Shown one piece after another: positions 33,961 through 42,842 of a DNA stretch of 64,000 nt. This stretch comes from Catenuloplanes indicus (GTDB lineage Bacteria > Actinomycetota > Actinomycetes > Mycobacteriales > Micromonosporaceae). The notes beneath the pieces were generated by a model that saw nothing but the letters and a program-made list of their open reading frames with translations, had not been told where the DNA came from and did not search any database. Every line of letters begins with the position of its first letter. Position 1 is the stretch's first letter. The stretch is taken from the NCBI RefSeq assembly GCF_030813715.1, contig NZ_JAUSUZ010000001.1, positions 4,588,001-4,652,000 of the forward strand, read 5' to 3'. Position numbers and translations under genes: made by a program.

Positions 33961-35739
33961 ATGGGCACCATTTCCATGCGGCGACGGGCGATCTCGCTCG
34001 GCGTCGTGACAGCGGCCGTCACCGCGGCGGGGGTGATCCCTCAGCCCGGGGTGGCACTGGCGAACTGGGGCGGCGCCCCGGACTTCGGGCCGAACGTCTT
34101 CGTCTACGACAGCACCACCCCTGCGGCCGAGATCCAGGCGCGCTTCGACACGCTCTTCGCGGAGCAGGAGCGCAACGAGATGGGCACCAGCCGGTACGCG
34201 GTGCTGCTCAAGCCCGGTTCCTACGACCTCGACGCGCGGCTCGGCTACTACACCACGATCGCCGGCCTCGGCACCTCACCGGACGATGTGGACATCACCG
34301 GCGCGGTCCGCGTGGTCGGACAGCCGGACCCGGGCTCGGTCGCGGGCATCTCCGCGCTCACCAACTTCTGGCGCGGCGCGGAGAACCTCGCGGTGACGCC
34401 GACCGACTGGTCGAACCAGTGGGCCGTCTCCCAGGCGTCGCCGATGCGGCGCGTGCACGTCAAGGGCACGCTCTGGCTGGAGCCGGGCAACGGCGGCTTC
34501 TCCAGCGGCGGCTACATCGCGGACTCCAAGGTGGACGGCGTCACCATCAACGGGTCGCAGCAGCAGTGGCTGACCCGTGACTCCGAACTCGGCGGCGAGT
34601 GGACCAACGGCGTCTGGAACCAGGTCTTCTCCGGCGTGACCGGCGCACCCGCGCAGGGCTTCCCGGACCCGCCGTACACCACACTGCCGACCAGCCCGGT
34701 CACCCGGGAGAAGCCCTACCTGCACGTGGATTCCCGCGGCAAGTACCGGGTGTTCGTGCCGGGGCTGCGGCGCAACTCCGCCGGCACGACCTGGGCCGCC
34801 GGTGCCACCGCGCCGGGCCGCTCGCTGTCGATCGACGACTTCTACATCGCGAAGCCCGGCGACTCGGCCACTCGGATCAACCTCGCGCTCGGGCTCGGCA
34901 AGCACCTGCTGCTCACGCCGGGCGTCTACCACCTGCGCGACTCGATCAAGGTGACCCGGCCGGACACGGTCGTGCTCGGCATCGGCATGCCCAGCCTGGC
35001 ACCGGACACCGGCCGCGCCGCGCTCGAGATCGCGGACGTCGACGGCGTGCGGATCGCCGGTGTACTGGTCGACGCCGGCCCGCGCGAGTCGGAGACGCTG
35101 GTCACGATCGGCTCGCCGCGGTCGTCCCGGGACCACTCGCGGAACCCGATCTCGCTGCAGGACGTGTTCTTCCGGATCGGCGGCCCGTGGGAGGGCAAGG
35201 CGCGCACCAGCCTCGCCGTGCACAGCGACGACACGCTCATCGACAACATCTGGGTGTGGCGCGGCGACCACGGCAACGGCATCGGCTGGACCCGCAACAC
35301 CGGCGACGTCGGCGTGGTCATCAACGGCGACGACGTGATCGCGTACGGCCTGTTCGTCGAGCACTACCAGAAGTGGCAGACGATCTGGAACGGCGAGCGC
35401 GGCCGGACCATCTTCTACCAGAGCGAGCTGCCGTACGACCCGCCGTCGCAGGCGGCCTGGACCAGCCCGACCGGTCCCGGCTGGGCGTCTTACAAGGTGG
35501 CACCGCACGTACGCACCCACGAGGCGTGGGGTCTGGGTGTCTACTCCTACTTCAACCAGGGCGTGGACATCCGCGCGGCCCGCGGCATCGAGGCCCCGGT
35601 CCGCCCCGGGGTCCGTTTCCACAGCGCCGTCACGGTCTTCCTCGACGGCAGCGGCGGCATCGAACGCACCATCAACGACGCCGGCGCCCCGGTCATCGGC
35701 ACCTACGGCACCAGCCCGATCGTGAACTACCCGGCTTAG
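33961..35739 (+). CDS. Secreted right-handed beta-helix protein (GH55/pectate-lyase-like)
   Basis: A 592-residue protein. It has a signal peptide (MRRRAISLGVVTAAVTAAGV, from residue 6) followed by NWGGAPDFGPNVFVYDSTTP. Repeated beta-strand units rich in DGVxIxG and DNIWVWRGDHG turns are typical of parallel beta-helices. The whole fits the polysaccharide-degrading GH55/pectate-lyase superfamily layout. Some databases label relatives adenylyl cyclase; nothing in the sequence supports that. A LacI-type operator upstream supports a sugar-related role. ATG at 33961 follows AGGCAG closely; ATG at 33976 is an alternative start. Confidence 0.75.
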   Translation: MGTISMRRRAISLGVVTAAVTAAGVIPQPGVALANWGGAPDFGPNVFVYDSTTPAAEIQARFDTLFAEQERNEMGTSRYAVLLKPGSYDLDARLGYYTTIAGLGTSPDDVDITGAVRVVGQPDPGSVAGISALTNFWRGAENLAVTPTDWSNQWAVSQASPMRRVHVKGTLWLEPGNGGFSSGGYIADSKVDGVTINGSQQQWLTRDSELGGEWTNGVWNQVFSGVTGAPAQGFPDPPYTTLPTSPVTREKPYLHVDSRGKYRVFVPGLRRNSAGTTWAAGATAPGRSLSIDDFYIAKPGDSATRINLALGLGKHLLLTPGVYHLRDSIKVTRPDTVVLGIGMPSLAPDTGRAALEIADVDGVRIAGVLVDAGPRESETLVTIGSPRSSRDHSRNPISLQDVFFRIGGPWEGKARTSLAVHSDDTLIDNIWVWRGDHGNGIGWTRNTGDVGVVINGDDVIAYGLFVEHYQKWQTIWNGERGRTIFYQSELPYDPPSQAAWTSPTGPGWASYKVAPHVRTHEAWGLGVYSYFNQGVDIRAARGIEAPVRPGVRFHSAVTVFLDGSGGIERTINDAGAPVIGTYGTSPIVNYPA

Positions 35740-36908
35740 CCGTTGGCCCGGGCCAGGCGCATCAGCAGCTCGATGTTGCTGCCGGTCTTGCGGAGCTGAC
35801 CGAGCAGCTGCTCGATCGCCTGGCCCTGGTCGGCCGCGGCCAGGGCGCGGCGGAGGCGCTGGACGACGACGAGTTCGTCCGGCGCCAGCAGGATCTCCTC
35901 GCGGCGGGTGCCGGTGGCGTGCAGGTCGACCGCGGGGAAGACGCGGCGCTCGGCGATCTTGCGGTCGAGCTTGAGCTCGGCGTTGCCGGTGCCCTTGAAC
36001 TCCTCGAAGATCACGGTGTCCATCTGTGAGCCGGTCTCGACCAGCGCGGTCGCGATGATGGTGAGCGAGCCGCCGTTCTCGATGTTGCGGCCGGCGCCGA
36101 GCAGCTGCTTCGGCGGGTAGAGCGCGGTGGTGTCCAGGCCGCCGCTCAGCGTCCGGCCGCCGGACCGGGCCTGGAGGTTGTAGGCGCGGGCCAGGCGGGT
36201 GATCGAGTCGAGCAGCACCACCACGTCCCGGCCCTGCTCGACCAGGCGCTTCGCCCGCTCGATGGCCAGCTCCGCGACCGCGGTGTGCTCGTGCGGCGGG
36301 CGGTCGAACGTGGCCGCGGCCACCTCGCCGTCGACCGAGCGCCGCATGTCGGTGACCTCCTCGGGGCGCTCGTCGACCAGCACCACCATCAGGTGCACCT
36401 CGGGGTGGTTCGTGCTGATCGACCGCGCCAGCGACTGCAGCACCATGGTCTTTCCGGCCTTCGGCGGCGAGATGATCAGTGCGCGCTGGCCCTTGCCGAT
36501 CGGCATCGCAAGGTCGATCACCCGGCTGGTCAGCGCGTCCGCGTCAGTCTCCAGGCGGAGCCGCTGCTGCGGGTAGAGCGGGGTGAGCTTGTAGAAGTCG
36601 GGGCGGCGGCGGGCATCGTCCGGGTCGCCGCCGTCGACCGTGAAGACCTTGGTCAGCTGGTTGCCGGCGGCACCGCCGGTCAGCCGGTCACCGCGGCGCA
36701 GGCCGTGCCGGTGGACCAGGGACATCGGCACGGTCACGTCCTCCGGCGACGGCAGATAGCCGTCGACCCGCAGGTACGCATGCCGGTCCTGGATGTCCAG
36801 CAGGCCGTCGACCATGGCGAGGTCACCGGCCGGCACCTGCTCCTGCTGGGGTTTCTTCGACCGGCGCCGGGTCGTGGTGTGCCGATCAAGTGTGCGGGTA
36901 GGGCTCAT
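35736..36908 (-). CDS. rho: Short Rho-type transcription termination factor
   Basis: A 390-residue Rho lacking the long N-terminal insertion of the main actinobacterial Rho. It has a basic N-terminus ([13 protein letters not shown]) and a cold-shock-like RNA-binding domain at about 34-105. The ATPase core carries Walker [32 protein letters not shown] and the secondary-site region [13 protein letters not shown] chose ATG at 36908 because AAGGAGA lies upstream. The primary RNA-binding motif is altered: RHAY at 42-45 replaces the usual GFGF. It is probably a paralogue rather than the housekeeping Rho. It is convergent with the beta-helix gene. Confidence 0.88.
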   Translation of the reverse strand: MSPTRTLDRHTTTRRRSKKPQQEQVPAGDLAMVDGLLDIQDRHAYLRVDGYLPSPEDVTVPMSLVHRHGLRRGDRLTGGAAGNQLTKVFTVDGGDPDDARRRPDFYKLTPLYPQQRLRLETDADALTSRVIDLAMPIGKGQRALIISPPKAGKTMVLQSLARSISTNHPEVHLMVVLVDERPEEVTDMRRSVDGEVAAATFDRPPHEHTAVAELAIERAKRLVEQGRDVVVLLDSITRLARAYNLQARSGGRTLSGGLDTTALYPPKQLLGAGRNIENGGSLTIIATALVETGSQMDTVIFEEFKGTGNAELKLDRKIAERRVFPAVDLHATGTRREEILLAPDELVVVQRLRRALAAADQGQAIEQLLGQLRKTGSNIELLMRLARANG

Positions 36909-37114
36909 CGACGAGTCTCCTTGAGGGTAGGAATCGCTCAATCCGAACAACGCCTCGGAGAGCGATCGGAAAAGTGTGCGGGCCGCCCATGTGGTCGAGC
37001 GGCGGAGATCTCCTGCGGGCGGCGCAGACTTCTGTGCCTGTGCCAGACATCCGAGGGACTGCGGCAACCGTAACCCGTTACGTCAAGACCTGCAAGCCCA
37101 GTGACGGGTTCCCG

Positions 37115-38158
37115 CTACGCCGGGTAAGCATGCGTCTCGGTCGCCTTGACTGCCGCCCACACCGTTCGGCCGGGTATCAGGTCGAGCTGAGCGGCTGCGG
37201 CCGGTGTCACATCCGCGGCCGCCGGGAGTGGTCCGGCCAGCTCGATACGCAGGTTGTCGCCGTGCCGCTGAATGCCGGCGATGGTGGCGGCCCAGATGTT
37301 GCGCGGGCTGCCCGCCGGTTCCTCCGCGTGCAGCGCGACCGAGGACGGCCGGAACGCGACGAACGCCTCGCCGTCCAGCCGGTCGTCCACACGCAGCGTG
37401 AGGCCGTCCAGCGTGACCTCGTGCCCGCTCGCCCGCCCCCGGTAGAGGTTCAGGCCGACCAGCCGGGCCACGTAGTCGGTGCGCGGCCGCGCGGTCACGG
37501 TCGCCGCGTCCCCCTCCTGCACCACACGACCACCCTCCACGATCACCAGCCGGTCCGCCAGCACCAACGCGTCCAGCGGGTCGTGCGTGACCAGCAGCGT
37601 CGCGCCGGGGTGCGCGGCCAGGTGCCGCTGCAGTTCCGCGCGGGTGTCCAGCCGCGTCCGGGCGTCCAGGGCCGCAAGCGGTTCGTCGAGCAGAAGCAGA
37701 CGCGGGTGTACGGCGAGCGCGCGCGCCAGCGCGACCCGCTGCGCCTGCCCGCCGGAGAGCTGACGCGGGCGCTTCGACGCATGCTCGGCCAGCCCGACCC
37801 GAGTAAGCCAGTCCAGCGCGGCCCGGCGGGCGTCACCGCGCCGGACGCCCCGCCGGCGCGGGCCGAACGCCACGTTGTCCAGCGCGGACAGATGCGGGAA
37901 CAGCAGGTAGTCCTGGAACACCACGCCGATCGGGCGGCGTTCCGGCGGCAGCGCGCCCAGGTCCTCGCCGCCGAGCCGGACGTGACCGCCGCCGGTGAGC
38001 GGCTGCAGGCCGGCGAGCGCGCGCAACGCCGTGGACTTGCCCGCGCCGTTCGGCCCGAGCAGCGCCACCACCTCGCCGGGCGCGATCCGCAGCGCGACGT
38101 CCAGCCGGAACGTGCCGCGGTCGACGGTCAGGTGCGCGTCGAGGTCTCCATCGGTCAC
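37115..38158 (-). CDS. modC: Molybdate ABC transporter ATP-binding protein
   Basis: A 347-residue ATPase. Walker A is GPNGAGKST, the signature is LSGGQAQR and Walker B is LLLDEPLAALD. A C-terminal regulatory region of MOP/TOBE type (FVAFRPSSVALHAEEPAGSP) follows. The start is GTG at 38158, overlapping the permease stop as GTGA. Together with modB and modA it imports molybdate, needed for the molybdenum cofactor. All motifs are intact. Confidence 0.93.
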   Translation of the reverse strand: MTDGDLDAHLTVDRGTFRLDVALRIAPGEVVALLGPNGAGKSTALRALAGLQPLTGGGHVRLGGEDLGALPPERRPIGVVFQDYLLFPHLSALDNVAFGPRRRGVRRGDARRAALDWLTRVGLAEHASKRPRQLSGGQAQRVALARALAVHPRLLLLDEPLAALDARTRLDTRAELQRHLAAHPGATLLVTHDPLDALVLADRLVIVEGGRVVQEGDAATVTARPRTDYVARLVGLNLYRGRASGHEVTLDGLTLRVDDRLDGEAFVAFRPSSVALHAEEPAGSPRNIWAATIAGIQRHGDNLRIELAGPLPAAADVTPAAAAQLDLIPGRTVWAAVKATETHAYPA

Positions 38159-38946
38159 GTCGCGGATCCCACCCATCGGTCGCGCAGCGCGGCCAGGATC
38201 GTCACGGAGACGACCAGCAGGATCAGGCTCAGCACGATCGCGGCCTCCACGTCCCGTTCCAGAGCGAGATAGACCGCCAGCGGCATGGTCTGCGTCCGGC
38301 CCGGGAAGTTCCCGGCGAACGTGATCGTGGCACCGAACTCGCCGAGTGCCCGCGCCCAGCAAAGCACACCGCCGGCCGCGATGCCGGGCGCCACCAGCGG
38401 CAGCGTGACGTGCGTGAACGTGGTCCAGCGACCGGCACCGAGCGTGGCCGCGGCCTCCTCGTACCGCGCATCCGCGCCGCGCAGCGCGCCCTCGACCGCG
38501 ATCACCAGGAACGGCAGCGCCACGAACGCCTCGGCCAGCACCACGCCCGCGGTGCTGAACGGCAGCGTGATCCCGAATGCCTGATCCAGCCACTGCCCGA
38601 CGATGCCGCGCCGGCCGAAGACCAGCAGCAGCGCCACGCCACCGACCACCGGCGGCAGCACCAGCGGCACGGTGACCAGCGCGCGGACCAGCCGCCGGCC
38701 GCGGAACTCGACCCTGGCCAGAAGCCACGCCAACGGTACGCCGAGCAACAGGCACAGCACGGTCGCCAGCGTGGCCGTCAGCAGTGACAGCCGCAGCGCG
38801 GCCAGCACCTGCGGCTCGGCCAGCCGCGCCGGCAGCGTGCCCCACGGCGCGCGGATCAGCAGCCCGGCCAGCGGCAGCACCAGGAACGCGAGCCCGAGCA
38901 GCGCCGGGACGAGCAGCGCCGCCGGGACCCGTTGCCGTGTGGTCAC
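38155..38946 (-). CDS. modB: Molybdate ABC transporter permease
   Basis: A 263-residue inner-membrane permease with six hydrophobic helices. The EAA loop that docks the ATPase is visible as EEAAATLGAGRWTTFTHVTL, and the later ARALGEFGATITFAGN is diagnostic of ModB/CysT permeases. The start is GTG at 38946, overlapping the modA stop by 4 nt. It forms the transmembrane channel for molybdate. Confidence 0.94.
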   Translation of the reverse strand: MTTRQRVPAALLVPALLGLAFLVLPLAGLLIRAPWGTLPARLAEPQVLAALRLSLLTATLATVLCLLLGVPLAWLLARVEFRGRRLVRALVTVPLVLPPVVGGVALLLVFGRRGIVGQWLDQAFGITLPFSTAGVVLAEAFVALPFLVIAVEGALRGADARYEEAAATLGAGRWTTFTHVTLPLVAPGIAAGGVLCWARALGEFGATITFAGNFPGRTQTMPLAVYLALERDVEAAIVLSLILLVVSVTILAALRDRWVGSAT

Positions 38947-39725
38947 GGCGCCTGGAAGCCGGCTTCGGTCAGCGCCGCAAGGCCCTCGGACCGGACGTAC
39001 TTGATGAAGCCCTCGGCCGCGGCCGTGTTCGGCGCGTCCTTCAGCACCACGATCGGATAGTCGTTGATCGCGCCCGCCGACTCCGGGAACTCGACGCCGT
39101 CCACATCGGAGGCGGCTGCCTTCACGTCCGTACGGTAGACCAGCGCCGCGTCCACCTCGCCCAGCTTCACCTTGGCGAGCGCGGCCTTCACGTCCTGCTC
39201 CAGCGTCACCGGCGTCACGGTCACCCCGGCCTTCTTCGCGGCCGCGCCGCACGGCACCTCCTCGGCGCAGAGCGCGACCTTCAGACCGGGCTCCGACAGG
39301 TTCGCGAGCCCGGCGATGCCCTTCGGGTTGCCCTTCGCCACCGCGATGACCAGCTGGTTCCGAACGAACACGACCGGCTCGCCCGCGTTGCTCCCACTGT
39401 CGGTGACGGACTTCATGGTGGCCGGGGACGCGGCCGCGAACACGTCGGCCGGCGCGCCCTCGTTGATCTGGGTGGCCAGCCCGGAGCTGCCGCCGTAGTT
39501 GAACGTGATGAACAACTGCGGATTCCGCGCCTGCAGCTCCTGCCCGATCCGGTCGAACGACTCGGTCAGCGATGCCGCCGCGAACACGGTGAGCTGCCCG
39601 CTGAGCGCGTCGCCGCCCGGCGCCGCAGACCCGCCGCTCGCCGCCGGGCTCTCGTCGCTGCCGCTTCCGCCGCAACCGGCGAGCAGCAGCAGTGCCGTCA
39701 CCACGAGCGCCATGGTTCGTCTCAT
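38943..39725 (-). CDS. modA: Molybdate-binding lipoprotein
   Basis: A 260-residue extracytoplasmic binding protein. The signal peptide ends in the lipobox LLLAGC, so Cys18 is lipid-anchored to the membrane. A Ser/Gly-rich spacer precedes the ModA fold (LTVFAAASLTESFDRIGQE, NYGGSSGLATQI, DVFAAASPATM). The AAASLT and GSSG segments supply oxyanion-binding residues. It overlaps the upstream regulator stop by 4 nt. Confidence 0.94.
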   Translation of the reverse strand: MRRTMALVVTALLLLAGCGGSGSDESPAASGGSAAPGGDALSGQLTVFAAASLTESFDRIGQELQARNPQLFITFNYGGSSGLATQINEGAPADVFAAASPATMKSVTDSGSNAGEPVVFVRNQLVIAVAKGNPKGIAGLANLSEPGLKVALCAEEVPCGAAAKKAGVTVTPVTLEQDVKAALAKVKLGEVDAALVYRTDVKAAASDVDGVEFPESAGAINDYPIVVLKDAPNTAAAEGFIKYVRSEGLAALTEAGFQAP

Positions 39726-40141
39726 CCCGTCTTCCTCCCCAGGGACGCCGTCTCCACCACGACGGTGGTCGACTTGATCACGGCGACCGCGACCGAACCG
39801 ACTCGCAGGTCCAGCTCGTCGACGGCCTCCCGGCTCATCAGCGACACGATCCGGAACGGCCCGGCCTGCAGATCCACCTGCGCCATCACCGCATCCTTGG
39901 TGACCGCGGTGACGATGCCACGCAGCCGGTTCCGCGCCGACGACGTCTCCGACGCCGGATCCGCCGCCTCGTGCTGCTCACGCACGAACGCCGCCAGCGC
40001 TTCCCCCTCGACCAGCCGGTGCCCCGCCTCGTCGCGCACCGCCACCAGCCGCCCGGCGTCGATCCACCGCCGCACGGTGTCCCCACTCACGCCGAGCAGC
40101 TCGGCCGCCTCCCCGATCCGAAATCGCGTCACATACGTCAT
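39722..40141 (-). CDS. HTH-TOBE molybdate-responsive regulator
   Basis: A 139-residue protein. The N-terminal MerR/excisionase-type helix-turn-helix (FRIGEAAELLGVSGDTVRRW) is followed by one TOBE/Mop domain (RNRLRGIVTAVTKDAVMAQV to the end). Single-Mop proteins with a helix-turn-helix act as small ModE substitutes that sense molybdate or tungstate. It is the first gene of the mod operon, overlapping modA by 4 nt, and probably represses it. An 11-bp inverted repeat 39-78 nt upstream of its start is a candidate operator. Confidence 0.88.
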   Translation of the reverse strand: MTYVTRFRIGEAAELLGVSGDTVRRWIDAGRLVAVRDEAGHRLVEGEALAAFVREQHEAADPASETSSARNRLRGIVTAVTKDAVMAQVDLQAGPFRIVSLMSREAVDELDLRVGSVAVAVIKSTTVVVETASLGRKTG

Positions 40142-40179
40142 CTTAGGGCTCGCATCCGCAAGCCTGAACCGGCTTCATC

Positions 40180-40219
40180 GTCCGCAACCGCGGCGTTATG
40201 GGATCAACCGGTTGCGGAC
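40180..40219. promoter_or_regulatory. 11-bp inverted repeat upstream of the mod operon
   Basis: The arms GTCCGCAACCG (40180-40190) and CGGTTGCGGAC (40209-40219) are perfectly complementary, separated by 18 nt. The repeat lies 39-78 nt upstream of the regulator start, in the expected promoter region of the mod operon. It could be an operator or the stem of a leader hairpin. Confidence 0.65.
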
Positions 40220-40427
40220 TGTCCTCCCGGCCACGATCATGGGCGCCATGACTCACGGGAAGGGCGCTCACCGCCCCGTCGCATGATCGGCTCGGTACCG
40301 GCGTCCTCGCCGGATCACGCCGCATGGCTGATCTCCGGCGTGACGGGTGAGCGGAAGCCGCGCCGGCGAGAGCAGCGCGAGGTGCTGGGGCTACCGGTGG
40401 TCGCGCTGCGGAGGGCCGGCCCGCTGA

Positions 40428-41033
40428 GAGATCTGGACGCGGGACGGTGCACGGGAACGCATCGGCGATCTCGGCGACGCGATCGGGCACGTGCTGACCA
40501 CGGCGGGCGGCGCGGTGTGGGCGGCCTACTTCGACGAGGCGACGGGCGACGACGGACTGGGCTCGCGCGGCCTGGTCAGATTCGACGACACACTGGCCGT
40601 GAGCTGGACGTATCCGTACGACGCGGAGCCGGAGATCCTCGACTGCCACGCGCTGACCGTGGCCGGTGAGACGCCGTGGCACTACGCCTACACCACGTTC
40701 CACATCGGATCTGTGCGGAACCGCGCGCCGGAGGACCACGGACCCGCGCCGCATCACGGCGCGTACGCGCTGCTGGTGTCCGGCCGGGACGGCGCGCTGA
40801 TCGGCGGCTACGGCCCCGAGCACGATCTCGTCACCCCGCTCCGCCTCGGCCCCGGCGGGATCGAGGGCGGGCAGGCCCGGCGGCTGATCTTCCCGGACGG
40901 CGGCGGACTACATGACGTCAACCGGGCCCAGCTCTTCACCCGCGGCGCCGACCTGCACGTCTTCCACGACAACGGATGGTGGCGGGCGTCCCTGGACGAG
41001 CTGACCGCCGGATCTGGACTCGCTGGTTCCTGA
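40428..41033 (+). pseudogene. 5'-truncated remnant of a larger conserved protein
   Basis: The frame reads EIWTRDGARERIGDLGDAIG, then WAAYFDEATGDDGLGSRGLV and so on to SGLAGS. Protein-like sequence begins immediately after an in-frame stop at 40425-40427, 63 nt before the first possible start (GTG 40491). No binding site precedes that GTG. Intact relatives that I know of with this WxAYFDE-xGLVRFD pattern are longer and begin further upstream, so the 5' part seems lost or shifted out of frame. In another frame, 40282-40427 reads a possible remnant of that start. Function is unknown. Confidence 0.65.
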
Positions 41034-41046
41034 CGCGACCACCCAC

Positions 41047-41123
41047 GGACCGGTGCCCGCGGGAGCATGCCCCTGCTGCCGCCCCTGAACCGGAGTGAAC
41101 ACTGAGTCCTCGCCGGAAGCGGG
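41047..41123. repeat. Dispersed intergenic repeat, copy 1
   Basis: A 24-bp block (41047-41070, containing CCGGTGCCCGCGGGAGCATG) and a 13-bp block CGCCGGAAGCGGG (41111-41123) recur in the same order and orientation at 50695-50718 and 50731-50743. The spacer is 40 nt here and 12 nt in the other copy. Both copies lie just downstream of plus-strand gene ends. Confidence 0.85.
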
Positions 41124-41128
41124 AATAT

Positions 41129-41833
41129 CTAAAGCTTCTGGGTCAGGTCGAAGACCGTGGTGAGGCGGCGGTCGGCTGGGATGGGGGCGTGACCGCGCGG
41201 GTCGATGAGGTAGGCGCGGAGGCCGGCTGCCTCGGGGCCGAGGAAATCGGGTTCGAACGTGTCGCCGACGAAGACGGTCTCGTCCGGGGTGGCCTGGAGG
41301 GCGGCGAGCGCGGTGGCGTAGATCTGCGGGTGGGGTTTGCGGCGGCCGAGGTCGACGGACGTGATGACCTGAGCGAACGCGTCGGCGAGGCCCATCGTGA
41401 TCAGGTGCTGCGGCACCAGTGCGGGCCAGTGGGTGTTGGTGACCACGGCGAGCTGGTAGCGCTCGGCGAGCGTGCGGACGAAGGCCTGGATGCCCGGCGG
41501 GTACCTGACGCCGGCGTTCCATTCGTCGAGGTAGGCGTGGACGAACTCCTCGCCCTGGGCGGCGGTGGAGCGGCGGCCGAGGATCTTCGGGAGGAAGTGG
41601 GCGGCGGCCTCGGTCATCGAGTATTCGCGGTGGCCGGCCTCGCAGATACGGTCGAGTTCGAGGCAGGTGGCGGACCACTCGGCGAGCATGCGTTCGTAGC
41701 TGACCTCGACACCCCAGTTCCGCACCGTCGCCCAGGTCTTGGGGTAGCCCTGCGTGGTACGGCTGGACGAGTAGTCGACCAGCGTGCCGAAGAAGTCGAA
41801 GAGGATGCGGGTGGGCTGCACGGGAAGCATCAT
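41129..41833 (-). CDS. HAD-family hydrolase
   Basis: A 234-residue HAD protein. Motif I is ILFDFFGTLVDY (nucleophile Asp13), motif II VVTNTH, motif III Lys in LGRRKPHPQIY and motif IV VFVGDTFEPDFLG. The second motif-I Asp of phosphatases (DxD) is Phe here, as in the haloacid-dehalogenase-like branch. The substrate is unknown; a small phosphate ester or haloacid is possible. It ends 6 bp from the dispersed repeat and is transcribed on the same strand as the DUF72 gene upstream of it. Confidence 0.88.
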   Translation of the reverse strand: MMLPVQPTRILFDFFGTLVDYSSSRTTQGYPKTWATVRNWGVEVSYERMLAEWSATCLELDRICEAGHREYSMTEAAAHFLPKILGRRSTAAQGEEFVHAYLDEWNAGVRYPPGIQAFVRTLAERYQLAVVTNTHWPALVPQHLITMGLADAFAQVITSVDLGRRKPHPQIYATALAALQATPDETVFVGDTFEPDFLGPEAAGLRAYLIDPRGHAPIPADRRLTTVFDLTQKL

Positions 41834-41860
41834 CGCAGCCCGACCGCGGGAACGGGAGCG

Positions 41861-42751
41861 TCAGGCGGGGGACGGCCGGGTCCGGGAGCCGACGAGCGAG
41901 GCGAGACGGAGCGCGGTACGCGGTGCGGTGTCGCCGCAGCACGTGTTGATCAGCGCGTGCAACGAGTCCCCCTCGGCGGCCAGTTCGCGCAGCCGGCCGG
42001 CCCACTCGGCCAGCTCGTCGTCGCCGTACTCGTAGCGGAACTTCTCCTTCTTGTCACCGGACTCCCACGCGCCGCTGCGGCCGTGGAAGCGCACCACGGC
42101 CGGGTCCGCGGTGCTGACCGTGACCGGTGGAACGGACGACGGCAGGCCCTGGGTCATGTCGACGATCACGTGCGAGAGGTCGTGCGACTGGAGGAAGAGC
42201 AGCGTGTCGAGCGCGTTCACCTCGGTGAACCAGGTCGGGTTGCGCAGCTCGACCGCGACCCGGTGCGGGCGGCAGCGGTCCGCGGTCGCGATGATCCGCT
42301 CCTTGGCCTTCTCGCCGTGCGTCAGCCACGGCGGGAACTGAAGCAGCACCACGCCGAGTTTGCCCTGGCCGGCAAGGGGTGTAAGGACGTCGTGGAAGCC
42401 GTCCCAGAGCCGTTCGTACGCGTCCGGGTCGAGGTCGCGGCGGCGTAGCCGTTGCAGGCCGGAGCCGGGGCGCAGCGCGGCCGGGATCGCGCTGGCCGGC
42501 GTGGGATGGCCGGTGAACAGCGAGAACGCCTTCACGTTGAACAGGAAGCCAGCGGGGGTACGGTCGGCCCAGGCGCGGGCGGTGGACGGTGCCGGGATGC
42601 CGTAGTAGGTGGTGTCCACCTCGACCAGGTCGAAGTGCTCCGCGTAGTACGCCAGCCGCCCGGCCGGGTCGTTGAACTCCCGTGGGTACCAGCCGGACGA
42701 GACCAGCTCCCGGTCCGCCCAGCCCGACGTGCCGACTCGAATGCCACCCAT
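41861..42751 (-). CDS. DUF72 (YecE-like) protein
   Basis: A 296-residue TIM-barrel-like protein with the DUF72 signatures GTSGWADRELVSSGWYP, FDLVEVDTTYYGIPAPST, LLQFPPWL and VAVELRNPTWF. Biochemical function is unassigned for the family. I chose ATG at 42751, which begins exactly at the conserved MGGIRVGTSGW. The longer frame (to 42802) has no binding site. No strong Shine-Dalgarno precedes either start. Confidence 0.9.
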   Translation of the reverse strand: MGGIRVGTSGWADRELVSSGWYPREFNDPAGRLAYYAEHFDLVEVDTTYYGIPAPSTARAWADRTPAGFLFNVKAFSLFTGHPTPASAIPAALRPGSGLQRLRRRDLDPDAYERLWDGFHDVLTPLAGQGKLGVVLLQFPPWLTHGEKAKERIIATADRCRPHRVAVELRNPTWFTEVNALDTLLFLQSHDLSHVIVDMTQGLPSSVPPVTVSTADPAVVRFHGRSGAWESGDKKEKFRYEYGDDELAEWAGRLRELAAEGDSLHALINTCCGDTAPRTALRLASLVGSRTRPSPA

Positions 42752-42842
42752 GTAGTTCAGTGGACCCCGTGCCGGCCCGCAGGGCAATTCGGGGAACTCC
42801 AAAGGGTTACCCCGGCCCCGGTCCCTCGACCGGACCGAAGGC

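Noticed and set aside
40180-40219. Molybdenum-cofactor riboswitch
   Set aside because: Only a simple 11-bp stem is visible; the multi-stem core expected for that RNA is not apparent, so it is left as an inverted repeat.
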